Under the pieces are notes generated by a model. It made no database searches, was not told the origin of the DNA, and saw nothing but the letters and a program-made list of their open reading frames with translations. DNA of 64,000 bases from Candidatus Aphodousia faecipullorum (GTDB taxonomy: Bacteria; Pseudomonadota; Gammaproteobacteria; Burkholderiales; Burkholderiaceae_F): positions 1-64,000 of the forward strand of contig DVNR01000062.1 in the NCBI GenBank assembly GCA_018714205.1, given 5' to 3'. Shown here one piece after another: positions 7,715 to 17,394 of this stretch; the stretch's first letter is position 1; every line of letters starts with the position of its first letter. The translations under genes and the position numbers were made by a program.

Positions 7715-8950
7715 ATGTTTGAAAAGAAAAACCGTTGTGCGTTCTGCGGACGCAGTGAAAGTGAAGTGGATCATATGGTCACCGCTAACGGCGTGAGCAT
7801 CTGTTCGGATTGTGCCCGCATGGCACTTGAATCAATGACAGGTGACGCCGGGACAAAGAGTGATGGTGACGCTCAGGTTGCTGATAGTGCGCAAAAGGCT
7901 TTGCCCACACCTCAGGAAATTTTCGACAAACTCAATGAATACGTGATCGGTCAGGATCGAGCCAAACGCATTTTATCGGTGGCGGTTTATAACCACTTCA
8001 AGCGTCTTCGCCATCTCAGCGAAAAAACCAATGAAGTTGAATTAGCAAAAAGCAATATCTTGTTGATCGGTCCAACCGGTTCTGGCAAGACGTTATTTGC
8101 GCAAACACTGGCGCGGATGTTGGATGTTCCTTTCGCGATTGCCGACGCAACAACGTTGACCGAAGCTGGTTACGTCGGTGAAGACGTTGAGAACGTGGTT
8201 TTGAAGCTATTGCAGGCTGCAGATGGTGATATTGAAAAAGCGCAGCGTGGCATCATTTATCTGGATGAAATCGATAAGATTGCCCGTAAGAGTGAAAATC
8301 CCTCCATCACACGTGATGTGTCCGGTGAAGGTGTGCAACAAGCGCTTTTGAAGTTGGTCGAAGGCACGGTTGCCAACCTTCCGCAACAGGGCGGTCGTAA
8401 AAATCCCGGTAAAGCCATGGTTTCGGTTGATACCACAAATATTCTTTTCATCTGTGGCGGTGCGTTCGATGGCCTTGAAAAAATTATTCAACGGCGAGGT
8501 GAACGAGCTGGCATTGGTTTTGGCGCGCAGCTAAAGAGCAAGAATGAAAAGACGCTTACTGAGCTTTTTGATCAAGTCGAGCCGACCGACCTGGTGAAAT
8601 ACGGTTTGATTCCCGAATTGGTCGGGCGTTTGCCTGTCATTGCCAGTTTGCAAGAATTAACAGAGGAAGCGCTTATCAGCATTTTAGTGAAACCTAAAAA
8701 TGCGCTTATCAAGCAATATCAGACATTGTTTGAGATGGAAGGCGTTAAGCTCACCGTTACTGACGCGGCATTAACGGCCATTGCGAAAAAAGCCTTGGCC
8801 CGAAAGACAGGGGCTCGCGGTTTGCGAAGCATTGTGGAGAATGTTCTGACTGACGTCATGTTCGAAGTTCCCGGTCTAAAGGATGTAAAAGAGGTGGTCG
8901 TAGACGAGAAGACGATCACTCAAAACACCAAGCCGCTCTATCTTAGATAA
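7715..8950 (+). CDS. clpX: Clp protease ATP-binding subunit ClpX
   Basis: ClpX is the AAA+ unfoldase that delivers substrates to ClpP. The 411-residue protein has the N-terminal C4 zinc-binding domain (CAFCG...CSDC), Walker A GPTGSGKT, Walker [11 protein letters not shown], the pore motif GYVGEDV, and the IGFGAQL segment that precedes the ClpP-contact region. The length is normal. A terminator follows at 8957. It sits 68 bases after clpP and is likely co-transcribed with it. Confidence 0.97.
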   Translation: MFEKKNRCAFCGRSESEVDHMVTANGVSICSDCARMALESMTGDAGTKSDGDAQVADSAQKALPTPQEIFDKLNEYVIGQDRAKRILSVAVYNHFKRLRHLSEKTNEVELAKSNILLIGPTGSGKTLFAQTLARMLDVPFAIADATTLTEAGYVGEDVENVVLKLLQAADGDIEKAQRGIIYLDEIDKIARKSENPSITRDVSGEGVQQALLKLVEGTVANLPQQGGRKNPGKAMVSVDTTNILFICGGAFDGLEKIIQRRGERAGIGFGAQLKSKNEKTLTELFDQVEPTDLVKYGLIPELVGRLPVIASLQELTEEALISILVKPKNALIKQYQTLFEMEGVKLTVTDAALTAIAKKALARKTGARGLRSIVENVLTDVMFEVPGLKDVKEVVVDEKTITQNTKPLYLR

Positions 8951-8956
8951 GATGAT

Positions 8957-8990
8957 GGCCCCGTCAACTCTTGCCGGGGCCTTTCTCTCT
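8957..8990 (+). terminator. Rho-independent terminator after clpX
   Basis: Stem GGCCCCG (8957-8963) / CGGGGCC (8975-8981) followed by TTTCTCTCTT. It separates the clpPX transcript from lon. Confidence 0.85.
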
Positions 8991-9092
8991 TGCCTAAATC
9001 TTCCTAATTTCTGCTCACATTATTCTGATTTCTTTAATTTGCGGCACAAGCTTTCAAATTGCTGTACGCTTTGCATGTTTTTAAGGGCAGGG

Positions 9093-9120
9093 CTTGAAAA
9101 TCTTCTGTTAATCCCCATAT
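9093..9120 (+). promoter_or_regulatory. Heat-shock (RpoH, sigma-32) promoter of lon
   Basis: CTTGAAA at 9093-9099, a 13-base spacer, then CCCCATAT at 9113-9120. This matches the sigma-32 consensus (CTTGAAA, 13-15 bases, CCCCATNT) at every defined position. A start site near 9127 would give lon a leader of about 30 bases. Confidence 0.88.
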
Positions 9121-9158
9121 ATGCCCATAGTTAGTACGATTGTGAGAAATAATTACAT

Positions 9159-11618
9159 ATGAAGTCGAATCCCTCAATCAATGAAAAAGTTTTACCTGTG
9201 CTCCCATTAAGGGACATGGTTATTTTCCCTAATAGCATCGCTCCCGTGTTTGCCGGGCGCGCCGTGTCGCTAGCTGCTTTGCAAGCGATGGATGAATCGA
9301 ACGAAATTCTTGTACTTACCCAAATTAGTCCAGAAGTCAATGACCCGAAGGAAAAGGACTTGTACCAAGTTGGCGTCGTTGCTCGTGTGCTTCAGCGTTT
9401 GACGCAAGACGATGGCACTGTGAAACTGCTTTTGTCCGGTCTGTATCGTGTACGCGTTTTGTCAATGGACTTTTCGAAGCCCCATATTTCGGCCACGGTT
9501 GAAAGTCTGGCGACGATCGTGCCTGATCAGCCCCTTGAGACTGAGGCTTGGATGAAGATGCTCAACACCGCGGTTGCCAATTTTGTCGCAAGCAATCCGT
9601 CTGTGCCTAAAGGAATTGAACAAAGCATTCGCAACAAGAAAGATCTTGAAGATGCTGTAGATTCAATTAGCGCTTACCTAAACATTCCGCCAGCAAAACG
9701 TCAGCAAATTTTGGAAGAGCAAGATTTGCTCCGTCGCTGCGAAATGGTGTTGGCCCGCATCACTGAGCTGTTGGATCAGGTGCAGATGGAAACCAAGATC
9801 CAAAGCCGTGTGAAAAAGCAGATGGACAAGAATCAGCGCGAGTATTATCTGAACGAGCAAATGAAGGCCATTCAGCGCGAGCTAGGAAACGGGGAAGATG
9901 AGGCGGCTGATTTTGAGCAATATGAACAAAAAATAGCGGCAAGCGGCATGAGTGAAGAGGCTCATGAGAAAGCGGAAAGTGAACTGAAGAAACTCAAGCT
10001 AATGCCGCCGATGTCGGCTGAAGCGACCGTTGTTCGAGGTTACTTGGATACGCTATTGTCTTTGCCTTGGAAGCAAAAGAGCAAAGTCAGCAAAAATCTT
10101 AAACAAGCAAGTGACATCTTGGAAGCCGATCATTATGGGCTTGAAAAAGTCAAAGAGCGTATTTTGGAGTACCTTGCCGTCCAATCGCGCGTTGATAAGC
10201 TCAAGGCGCCGATTTTGTGCTTAGTGGGTGCTCCGGGTGTTGGCAAGACCAGTCTTGGTCAGTCAATCGCTCGCGCTACCAATCGTAAGTTTGTTCGCAT
10301 GGCGTTGGGGGGTGTTCGCGATGAGGCCGAAATCCGAGGTCATCGTCGCACATACATTGGTTCCATGCCGGGCAAGATTATTCAAAGCATTGTCAAAGCC
10401 GGTGTGAGAAACCCGCTCTTTTTGCTTGATGAAGTCGATAAGATGGGAATGGATAGTCGCGGCGACCCAGCCAGCGCGCTTCTGGAGGTTTTGGATCCTG
10501 AACAAAACAACACCTTCCAAGACCACTATGTCGAAGTTGACTATGACTTGTCGGATGTGATGTTTGTGGCGACAAGCAATTCGCTGAATATTCCTCAAGC
10601 GCTTTTAGACCGCATGGAAGTGATTTATCTTTCAGGCTATACAGAGGACGAAAAGCTCAACATCGCCAAGCGCCACTTGATTCCTAAGCAGATCAAAATG
10701 AACGGCTTGCGTGAAGGCGAGTTGGAAATTACCGACCAAGCGATACTCGATATCATCCGATATTACACGCGTGAAGCGGGTGTTCGTGGATTGGAGCGTG
10801 AAATCAGCAAGATTTGCCGTAAATGTGTCAAGAACGCTTTAATTGCCGAAGGTTCCGCCCCTAAGAAAAAAGGGCGCAAAACGAAAGCAACTCTTAAAGC
10901 GGTTTGCGTGGATTCTGACAATATCGCAGAGTATCTCGGCGTGCGTCGTTACAGTATCGGGCTGGCGCAAAAGGAACCTCAGGTTGGTCAGGTCAATGGA
11001 CTTGCATGGACGGAGGCTGGTGGCGATCTTTTGTCGATTGAAGCGGCTGTCTTCCCCGGCAAAGGACAAGTGCAGCGCACCGGTAGCTTGGGTGACGTGA
11101 TGAAAGAATCAGTTGAAGCCGCCCGCAGTGTGGTTCGCGCACGCGCCGAAAGTTTGGGGCTTGATACGGATATTTTTGGAAAGACGGATTGGCACTTGCA
11201 CTTCCCTGAAGGTGCGACGCCAAAAGACGGTCCAAGCGCTGGCGGCGCCATTGCCACGGCGATGGTCTCCGCACTGACGAAGATTCCGGTGCGCTGTGAT
11301 GTCGCAATGACCGGCGAAATTACGCTCCATGGCGAAATCCTGGAAATTGGAGGATTGAAAGAGAAACTATTGGCAGCCTTGCGTGCAGGCATCAAGACCG
11401 TTTTGATTCCTAAGGATAACGTGAAAGATCTGGAAGAGATTCCGGCCAACGTGAAGAATGGATTGGAAATCATCCCGGTGAAATGGATTGATGAAATCTT
11501 GCCGATTGCCTTGGTTCGTAATCCGGTTAAAGGTTTTGACTCATTGTCTCATGACGTTCAGGCGCCGGTCTGTCAGCCGGTGAATGAGAAGAGTGAGCAG
11601 ACCGCTTCCAAAGCCTAG
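9159..11618 (+). CDS. lon: ATP-dependent protease Lon
   Basis: Lon is the hexameric AAA+ protease that removes misfolded and regulatory proteins. The 819-residue product has an N-terminal LON substrate domain (starting VLPVLPLRDMVIFPN), a coiled region about 190-250, Walker A GAPGVGKTS, the AAA+ segment GGVRDEAEIRGHRRTYIGSMPG, and the C-terminal serine-lysine protease with KDGPSAGGAI holding the catalytic serine. A C-terminal tail of about 30 residues after the protease domain is poorly conserved. It is preceded by a consensus heat-shock promoter and followed by its own terminator, so it is a separate heat-inducible unit. Confidence 0.97.
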   Translation: MKSNPSINEKVLPVLPLRDMVIFPNSIAPVFAGRAVSLAALQAMDESNEILVLTQISPEVNDPKEKDLYQVGVVARVLQRLTQDDGTVKLLLSGLYRVRVLSMDFSKPHISATVESLATIVPDQPLETEAWMKMLNTAVANFVASNPSVPKGIEQSIRNKKDLEDAVDSISAYLNIPPAKRQQILEEQDLLRRCEMVLARITELLDQVQMETKIQSRVKKQMDKNQREYYLNEQMKAIQRELGNGEDEAADFEQYEQKIAASGMSEEAHEKAESELKKLKLMPPMSAEATVVRGYLDTLLSLPWKQKSKVSKNLKQASDILEADHYGLEKVKERILEYLAVQSRVDKLKAPILCLVGAPGVGKTSLGQSIARATNRKFVRMALGGVRDEAEIRGHRRTYIGSMPGKIIQSIVKAGVRNPLFLLDEVDKMGMDSRGDPASALLEVLDPEQNNTFQDHYVEVDYDLSDVMFVATSNSLNIPQALLDRMEVIYLSGYTEDEKLNIAKRHLIPKQIKMNGLREGELEITDQAILDIIRYYTREAGVRGLEREISKICRKCVKNALIAEGSAPKKKGRKTKATLKAVCVDSDNIAEYLGVRRYSIGLAQKEPQVGQVNGLAWTEAGGDLLSIEAAVFPGKGQVQRTGSLGDVMKESVEAARSVVRARAESLGLDTDIFGKTDWHLHFPEGATPKDGPSAGGAIATAMVSALTKIPVRCDVAMTGEITLHGEILEIGGLKEKLLAALRAGIKTVLIPKDNVKDLEEIPANVKNGLEIIPVKWIDEILPIALVRNPVKGFDSLSHDVQAPVCQPVNEKSEQTASKA

Positions 11619-11640
11619 TAGTTTTTCTCAAAAATTTTAA

Positions 11641-11664
11641 AAGGGATCTGCGGATCCCTTTTTT
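11641..11664 (+). terminator. Rho-independent terminator after lon
   Basis: Perfect stem AAGGGATC (11641-11648) / GATCCCTT (11653-11660), TGCG loop, then a run of T. Confidence 0.92.
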
Positions 11665-11749
11665 CTTTTCTGTCAAATGGTTATTAGCGCTAAAAGCCCA
11701 TGCTCTTGGGTTGCCGAGACAAAAATATAAAAAATTTTGTGGTTTACTC

Positions 11750-11778
11750 TTGAAAAGAGTGCATCGCTTGTATACAAT
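11750..11778 (+). promoter_or_regulatory. Sigma-70 promoter of the tRNA pair
   Basis: TTGAAA (11750-11755), a 17-base spacer, and TACAAT (11773-11778). The predicted start lies about 20 bases before tRNA-Val. Confidence 0.8.
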
Positions 11779-11802
11779 GCCAGTCTTCGCTTTGATGTTT
11801 AT

Positions 11803-11878
11803 GGGTGCTTAGCTCAGCTGGTAGAGCGGCGCCCTTACAAGGCGTAGGTCAGGAGTTCGAACCTCTTAGCACCCACCA
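11803..11878 (+). tRNA. tRNA-Val (anticodon UAC)
   Basis: A 76-nt tRNA with encoded CCA. Acceptor arms GGGTGCT and AGCACCC pair; the anticodon stem-loop GCGCC-CTTACAA-GGCGT gives UAC; the T-loop contains GTTCGAAC. It is the first of two tRNAs on one likely transcript. Confidence 0.98.
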
Positions 11879-11905
11879 TAAGCATGAAGCATTTTGAGAA
11901 GCCAC

Positions 11906-11982
11906 GGAGTGGTAGTTCAGTTGGTTAGAATATCGGCCTGTCACGCCGAGGGTCGCGGGTTCGAGTCCCGTCCACTCCGCCA
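11906..11982 (+). tRNA. tRNA-Asp (anticodon GUC)
   Basis: A 77-nt tRNA with encoded CCA, 27 bases after tRNA-Val. Acceptor arms GGAGTGG and CCACTCC pair, the discriminator is G, and the loop CTGTCAC gives GUC. Confidence 0.98.
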
Positions 11983-12108
11983 ACATTCTTTCTTGAAAAT
12001 TCCTATAGTGTAATTCCTTAGCCGTTTTGCCTTATCGGTTCTCTGAACGGTCATCGTGAATTCTTGCTATCCTATCGTCATAAAGATTTTTCTGAGGAGG
12101 ATACAGGA

Positions 12109-13254
12109 ATGGCTCTATTAATTAAAAATGCCCATGTTTACGCGCCGGCTGATTTAGGCAAAAAGGATGTGTTGATGGTCGGCGAAAACGTCGTCGCCAT
12201 CGGGGAGGATTTACCCGCTTGGTTACCTAATACGGAAGTAATCGATGCCACGGGTCAAATCATGACCCCGGGCTTTTTTGATCAGCATATCCATGTGACA
12301 GGTGGCGGTGGAGAAGGCGGACCGGTGAGTCGCACACCGGAAATCATGTTATCGGAATTAGTGGCATGTGGGACAACGAGTCTTGTCGGCGTCTCCGGGA
12401 CGGATTTTTTGACTCGCTCCATCGAAAACTTGCTTGCTAAAGTTCGTGCCTTAAAAACAGAAGGGGTTTCGGCATGGATGTACACCTCCAACTATAAATA
12501 CCCGCCGACAACGATGTCGGGTTCTGTCTCACAAGACATGTTCCTTGTACCAGAATGCTTGGGGGTGAAAATTGCTCTTGGGGATCATCGCTCATCTTTC
12601 CCGACGCTTCAGGAGGTTTTGGCATTACTGTCGGAAATTCGTGTGGGCGGCATGATTGCCGGCAAGACAGGTTTCTTGCACATCCACACGGGTAACATTC
12701 CGGGCAGTTTTGACATGTACAAAGAAATTGTCGCTCGCGGTTTCCCGATCAAGCATATCCGCCCGACGCATTGCGGTCGCATTCGTCATGTTTTTGACGC
12801 TGCGGTGGAGTTTGCTAAAGCGGGTGGGTACATCGATATTACGACCGGGGCAAGTTGCTGCTTTGATCATCCGGCCCAAGCGGTGATGGCGGCTTTGGAC
12901 GCCGGCGTTGATCCGACGCATATCACCTTATCGACCGATGGTCATGGATCCGTTCCGCGTTTTGATGAAAAGGGCGAAATGGTTGGACTTGGCGTCGGGG
13001 GTGTTGCCGGAAATCTCACTGAAGTGAAGCGTTTGATTACTGAGCATGGTATGCCGATTGAAAAAGCGATTACCTTCATATCTTCCAATGTCGGCCAAGC
13101 TTTGGGATTAGCGGGGCAAGGCGTCGTTGAAGTGGGGGGATGCGCCAACGCTTGCCTCTTTAATGATTCGTTGGAACTCACGACAGTGGTTTCTCGTAAT
13201 CACGTCATGATGAGAAATGGCGAAATTGTCATTAAAGGCACTTTTGAATATTAA
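12109..13254 (+). CDS. iadA: Isoaspartyl dipeptidase (beta-aspartyl peptidase)
   Basis: This binuclear zinc amidohydrolase cleaves beta-aspartyl (isoAsp-X) dipeptides left after protein turnover. From ATG 12109 it is 381 residues (E. coli IadA 390). Metal ligands are visible: the HxH of FDQHIHVTGGGGE, the bridging lysine in GGMIAGKTGF, a histidine in PTHCGR, and the aspartate in LSTDGHGS. The start is set by AGGAGG at 12095-12100, eight bases before the ATG; a longer frame from 12064 has no such site. It stands alone, ended by a hairpin at 13276. Together with the C69 dipeptidase it suggests peptide use. Confidence 0.94.
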   Translation: MALLIKNAHVYAPADLGKKDVLMVGENVVAIGEDLPAWLPNTEVIDATGQIMTPGFFDQHIHVTGGGGEGGPVSRTPEIMLSELVACGTTSLVGVSGTDFLTRSIENLLAKVRALKTEGVSAWMYTSNYKYPPTTMSGSVSQDMFLVPECLGVKIALGDHRSSFPTLQEVLALLSEIRVGGMIAGKTGFLHIHTGNIPGSFDMYKEIVARGFPIKHIRPTHCGRIRHVFDAAVEFAKAGGYIDITTGASCCFDHPAQAVMAALDAGVDPTHITLSTDGHGSVPRFDEKGEMVGLGVGGVAGNLTEVKRLITEHGMPIEKAITFISSNVGQALGLAGQGVVEVGGCANACLFNDSLELTTVVSRNHVMMRNGEIVIKGTFEY

Positions 13255-13275
13255 GCATTAAGTTAAAACGAATAC

Positions 13276-13310
13276 GAAAGCGCGGTCTTGATGGCTGCGC
13301 TTTCTTTTTC
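13276..13310 (+). terminator. Rho-independent terminator after iadA
   Basis: Stem GAAAGCGC (13276-13283) / GCGCTTTC (13297-13304), then TTTTTC. Confidence 0.82.
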
Positions 13311-13616
13311 GTTTCCATGCATTAGATAAAAGAAAATTTATTCTTTAACCCGAACTTGTGGTGATGAATCGGTCTTTTGATGCTAACGCAAATTGGGGGC
13401 TAGGCGGTTTTTAACGAAAAGCAGCACTTGAAATAGGCATCCAATTATTGCCAGCGTTTCAAAGAACGGACTTTTCCCTTTGATCAATGTTGGCGTAGTG
13501 ACTTCTTTGTTTCAAAGAACGTATCTTTGCGCCATTTTCTTCTACTCCTTGCTATCATATCTTCATTTTGCAACATCGGTTGCATCCTTTATTTTGTTTA
13601 ACAGGGAAAACTAGAA
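13311..13616. other. Intergenic region before ppiD with a 13-bp direct repeat
   Basis: About 300 bases without a gene. It holds two exact copies of GTTTCAAAGAACG, at 13456-13468 and 13509-13521, whose starts are 53 bases apart (close to five helical turns). They may be regulator sites for ppiD. I see no clear -35/-10 pair. Confidence 0.6.
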
Positions 13617-15515
13617 ATGCTTCAGGCTTTTCGCACGCATAAGCGATGGATGATGTTTATCGCCATGATTTTCATTATTCCGTCTTTTGTCGTTACGGGT
13701 ATTTATAGCTACAACCGCATGAGCGATGAAGAAAGTACAATCGCCAAGGTTGGTGACAGCTCCATTACAGTGATGGATTTTGATGCGGCAAAACGTCAGT
13801 ATCTTGACAATTTGCGTCGTCAAATGGGTCCTTCTTTTAAAGCCAATATTTTGGATACGCAAGAAGCTCGTGTGATGATTCTTAATAACCTCATCAACGA
13901 ACGGTTATTGTTGCTTGAACAAATGACCGATTACGTGACGATCGGTGAGGCTGATGCAATTTCTGTCATCAAGCAGGCGCCGGCCTTTCAACGCAATGGC
14001 AGCTTCTCAGCCGACGCTTACAAGCAATTCTTAAACGCTTCCGGAAAGTCTGATGAGCAGTTTGTTCAAGAATTACGTCGCGATTTGTCGCGTGAAATGC
14101 TGACAAGTTCGGTTGTGACCTCCTCTGTTGGATCAAACGCCATGGCGCAACGCATCCATAATCTTTTGAGCGAAGAACGGACGGTGCGTACTTACAGTAT
14201 TTCGCCTGAGCAGTACAAAAAGCAAGTCAAAGTCACAGATGAGGAGGCGCAAAATTACTATCGAGACAATCAAGCCCTTTTCGCGGTGCCAGAAAGTGTC
14301 GATATTGAATACGTGACTTTATCGCCCTCAAACTACAAAAATATCAAACCGAGCGAAGAGGATGTGAAGACATTTTATGAACAAAATCCTCAGCGTTTTA
14401 CCAGCCCCGAGGAACGTAGCGCCAGCCATATCCTAATTTCTACTGCGGGTGTTGACGAAGCTAAAGCGAAGAAAGAGGCCGATGATCTCTATGAAAATTT
14501 GAAAGCCAATCCGAAGCTTTTCAATCAATTGGCCAAAGAACACTCCGATGATCCGGGTAGCGCTCAAAAGGGCGGCGCGTTAGGCTTTTTCGGACGTGGC
14601 GTGATGGTCCCGGAATTCGAACAGGCTGTTTTCTCCGGTAAAAAAGGCGACATTTTGCCACCTGTCAAATCCGCGTTCGGTTTCCACATCATTCGCATTG
14701 ATGACATTCATCCGGCTGCGCTGAAACCGATGAATTCTGTTCGCTCAGAAATCGAAGCGCTTTATGCTGAGCAGAAGTCCATGGAGATGTTTGCTGAAGA
14801 TGCAGAAAACTTCTCCAATATGGTTTATGAACAAAGCGAATCGCTTGATCCGGTTGTCGAAGAGTTCAAACTTGAAAAGCACACGCTCAACGGAGTCACC
14901 CGCGATTATGAAAGCGATCTTATCAATGGACACGTTGTTGATTCGCTCTATAGCTTTGATGTGCTGGAGGACAAGCGCAATACTAATGCGATTGAAGTGG
15001 CCCGCAACACGCTTCTGGCCGCTCGCGTGACCAAACATCACCCGGCTTCAACAAAACCGTTTGCTGACGTGAAGTCTCAGATTGTCACGGCATTAAGCAA
15101 TCAGAAAGCTGCCGAAATGGCAAAGGTTGACGGGGAAAAAGCATTAGCCGAATTGTTGAGTGACGCCAAGAACACAAAGAAATTTTCTGAAGAAGTGGTG
15201 GTTTCCAGAGAAAATCCGAACGGTCTAGGTTTTGATGTTGTCACGGCTGCGTTGCGTCCTCTTGCGGCAACTCTGCCGACTTATACAGGTATGCAGTCCC
15301 AGGACGGCACCTACGTGCTGATTCATGTGCTTAAGTCACAAACCACAGATGCGCAACCCGAAGAGTTGGCGATGCGCAAAGCGGAGCTCGCCCATCTTTA
15401 CAGCAATGCTGAAACGGCTGCTTACATTGAAGGTTTGCGGGCGAAGTTTGGAGTCGAAATCCTAAAAGAGGAGTATACGCCCGGCTATCAACCAAACAAT
15501 GCTGACGTTCAATAA
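13617..15515 (+). CDS. ppiD: Periplasmic folding chaperone PpiD (SurA/parvulin type)
   Basis: PpiD is an inner-membrane-anchored periplasmic chaperone located near the Sec translocon. The 632-residue protein starts with a short cytoplasmic tail (MLQAFRTHKRW), one transmembrane helix (about 12-32), a SurA-like N-terminal chaperone domain, and one parvulin domain (about 260-360) with ASHILIS, GGALGFFGRGVMVPEFE and SAFGFHIIRI. A long C-terminal region follows, as in the family. Length matches E. coli PpiD (623). In E. coli the gene follows lon, as it nearly does here, with the two tRNAs and iadA in between. A terminator lies at 15534. Confidence 0.93.
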   Translation: MLQAFRTHKRWMMFIAMIFIIPSFVVTGIYSYNRMSDEESTIAKVGDSSITVMDFDAAKRQYLDNLRRQMGPSFKANILDTQEARVMILNNLINERLLLLEQMTDYVTIGEADAISVIKQAPAFQRNGSFSADAYKQFLNASGKSDEQFVQELRRDLSREMLTSSVVTSSVGSNAMAQRIHNLLSEERTVRTYSISPEQYKKQVKVTDEEAQNYYRDNQALFAVPESVDIEYVTLSPSNYKNIKPSEEDVKTFYEQNPQRFTSPEERSASHILISTAGVDEAKAKKEADDLYENLKANPKLFNQLAKEHSDDPGSAQKGGALGFFGRGVMVPEFEQAVFSGKKGDILPPVKSAFGFHIIRIDDIHPAALKPMNSVRSEIEALYAEQKSMEMFAEDAENFSNMVYEQSESLDPVVEEFKLEKHTLNGVTRDYESDLINGHVVDSLYSFDVLEDKRNTNAIEVARNTLLAARVTKHHPASTKPFADVKSQIVTALSNQKAAEMAKVDGEKALAELLSDAKNTKKFSEEVVVSRENPNGLGFDVVTAALRPLAATLPTYTGMQSQDGTYVLIHVLKSQTTDAQPEELAMRKAELAHLYSNAETAAYIEGLRAKFGVEILKEEYTPGYQPNNADVQ

Positions 15516-15533
15516 GAACGTTGGTAATTGAAG

Positions 15534-15568
15534 AAAGGCTCTGAATTTTTCGTTCAGAGCCTTTTTCT
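15534..15568 (+). terminator. Rho-independent terminator after ppiD
   Basis: Perfect 12-bp stem AAAGGCTCTGAA (15534-15545) / TTCAGAGCCTTT (15553-15564), then TTCTT. Also close to the end of the convergent nnr gene. Confidence 0.92.
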
Positions 15569-15615
15569 TAAACTATCGAAGCCTCAAAGGGATGTCTCAC
15601 CTCAAGGCTTTTGTT

Positions 15616-17175
15616 TTAAGCTTCTTCGCTACCCATCGTTCGGGCTAAAGCTTCTCCCGGACCGTCTTCATCTAGCACAAATTCGCTTTCATCGTACGGA
15701 TCGATGAGATCATCAGGGTTTCCTCCCCAGCGCAAGATTTCCAAAGCGCGCGCTGCGCGATCGGCGATATCCATGGCAACGATGCCTGTGTTTCGCGCGC
15801 GAACTGATTCGCCGTGCAACCACACCGCGCCTAAAGTTGCGCTGACCATATCGAACTTTTGCGCGAAAAGCGCGCCGATCATGCCAGCCAAAACGTCTCC
15901 GGAGCCGGCGGTTGCCAGGCAGGCATTGCCGGTAGGATTGATCCATGTACGAGAACTTCTGAGCGAAACAACCGTTCCCGTACCTTTAAGGACAACAATT
16001 GCACCCGTTTGCAAAGAAAGCTCGCGTGCTGATGTGACACGGTCGGCTTGAATTTCTTTGACTTCTCGATGCAGAAGCCTTGCCGCTTCCCCCGGGTGCG
16101 GAGTCATCACTGTATGGGCGCGGCGCTCTAACAAACGATCTTCCAATGATTGATCTTCAGAGATGAGCGTTAAGGCATCTGCGTCAATAATGATCGGAAC
16201 ATTCGTGTTAATTGCACCAGACAAACGCTTCTTTGCCCTTTCGGAAAAGCCCATGCCACAACCAATGACAATCACGTCGGCGGTGGATAAATCCACTTCG
16301 TCATTAGTAATCATCAATTCCGGTTGGAGCGGATCGTAGGCGGGCGCGTTTTCGAGCATCAATTCGACCGTCACAGAGCCGGCTCCTAACTTCAAAGCCG
16401 AACGTGCCGCGAGGATTGCAGCGCCAGTCTTGCCTTTTGAGCCGCCAATCACGACACAGTGACCATATGAACCTTTATGAGAATTGTATTTGCGAAGTTC
16501 CAGAACATGCTTGAAATCGTCGGTGTCAATCAAGCCCATTGAAGAGAGGGGAACGGAGACATCCAATTCAGAAAGCGTCACCATTCCGCTGGCATCCTTG
16601 CCGTCATTCATGAAGCAACCGGCTTTGGCGCTGATGAGATTGAGCGTCATGTCGGCCATGCAGCCTTTAATGCCGCCAACCCATGTTCCTTTTTCTGCGT
16701 CAATACCCGTGGGGATATCAATTGCCATGTGTAGGGCCTGGCGTTCGTTAAACCAGAGCACTGCGTCAATAAAATCACCGGATACGGGTTTGGTGATTCC
16801 GACGCCTAACATCGCGTCAACGACCACATCGGCTTTCGGTGCCATATAGGGGTCTTCAATCACTTCACCCCCCTTGGCGAGCCAATTGTCATAAGCGCGC
16901 TTGGCATCGGTGGTTTTCGGAGTTTTTCCGCCCACCGCGACACAGATGACGTGATGACCACGGCCTTTCAAGTGTAAAGCAGCCGTGTAGCCGTCCCCGC
17001 CATTGTTTCCCGGTCCGCAAAGAATCACAATCGTACTGGCCGCATCACATTGATCATCAATCCAGTTGGCACAGACAAAACCGGCACGATCCATGAGTGT
17101 GCCTTCAGGCAAAATATGCGATTGACGTTCTTCTAACTCCGCCAATTCTTCCAAATTTAAAAGGGTCGTCGACAT
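15616..17175 (-). CDS. nnr: Bifunctional NAD(P)HX epimerase / dehydratase
   Basis: This repair enzyme restores hydrated NADH and NADPH. The 519-residue fusion has an N-terminal YjeF_N epimerase domain (about 1-210, with GPGNNGGDGYTAALHL) and a C-terminal ribokinase-like ADP-dependent dehydratase (about 225-490, with GGSKGKTGAA, MTPHPGEAARL and the anion-hole motif GSGDVLAGMIG). The fused form is the usual bacterial one (E. coli YjeF/Nnr 515 residues). It is a single gene on the minus strand, convergent with ppiD and divergent from purL. In many proteobacteria it neighbours tsaE, which is not present here. Confidence 0.95.
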   Translation of the reverse strand: MSTTLLNLEELAELEERQSHILPEGTLMDRAGFVCANWIDDQCDAASTIVILCGPGNNGGDGYTAALHLKGRGHHVICVAVGGKTPKTTDAKRAYDNWLAKGGEVIEDPYMAPKADVVVDAMLGVGITKPVSGDFIDAVLWFNERQALHMAIDIPTGIDAEKGTWVGGIKGCMADMTLNLISAKAGCFMNDGKDASGMVTLSELDVSVPLSSMGLIDTDDFKHVLELRKYNSHKGSYGHCVVIGGSKGKTGAAILAARSALKLGAGSVTVELMLENAPAYDPLQPELMITNDEVDLSTADVIVIGCGMGFSERAKKRLSGAINTNVPIIIDADALTLISEDQSLEDRLLERRAHTVMTPHPGEAARLLHREVKEIQADRVTSARELSLQTGAIVVLKGTGTVVSLRSSRTWINPTGNACLATAGSGDVLAGMIGALFAQKFDMVSATLGAVWLHGESVRARNTGIVAMDIADRAARALEILRWGGNPDDLIDPYDESEFVLDEDGPGEALARTMGSEEA

Positions 17176-17394
17176 AAGTAACGCTCCAGAAGATTCGATT
17201 CAAAAACAACGGGCATATTCTAAACGATTGCAAACGCTTTAACAGCTCTATCGAAAAATACTTTCACGTGAAGACATTGCATTGAAAATCCTAAACTTTT
17301 TCTCATATTCCCAAGTAAAATGCTGCCCATCTTTTTATAATCAAAAGATCGATTTTCGTTTTTCCCTTTGATCATTCTGAGGAACAATCCCGTC

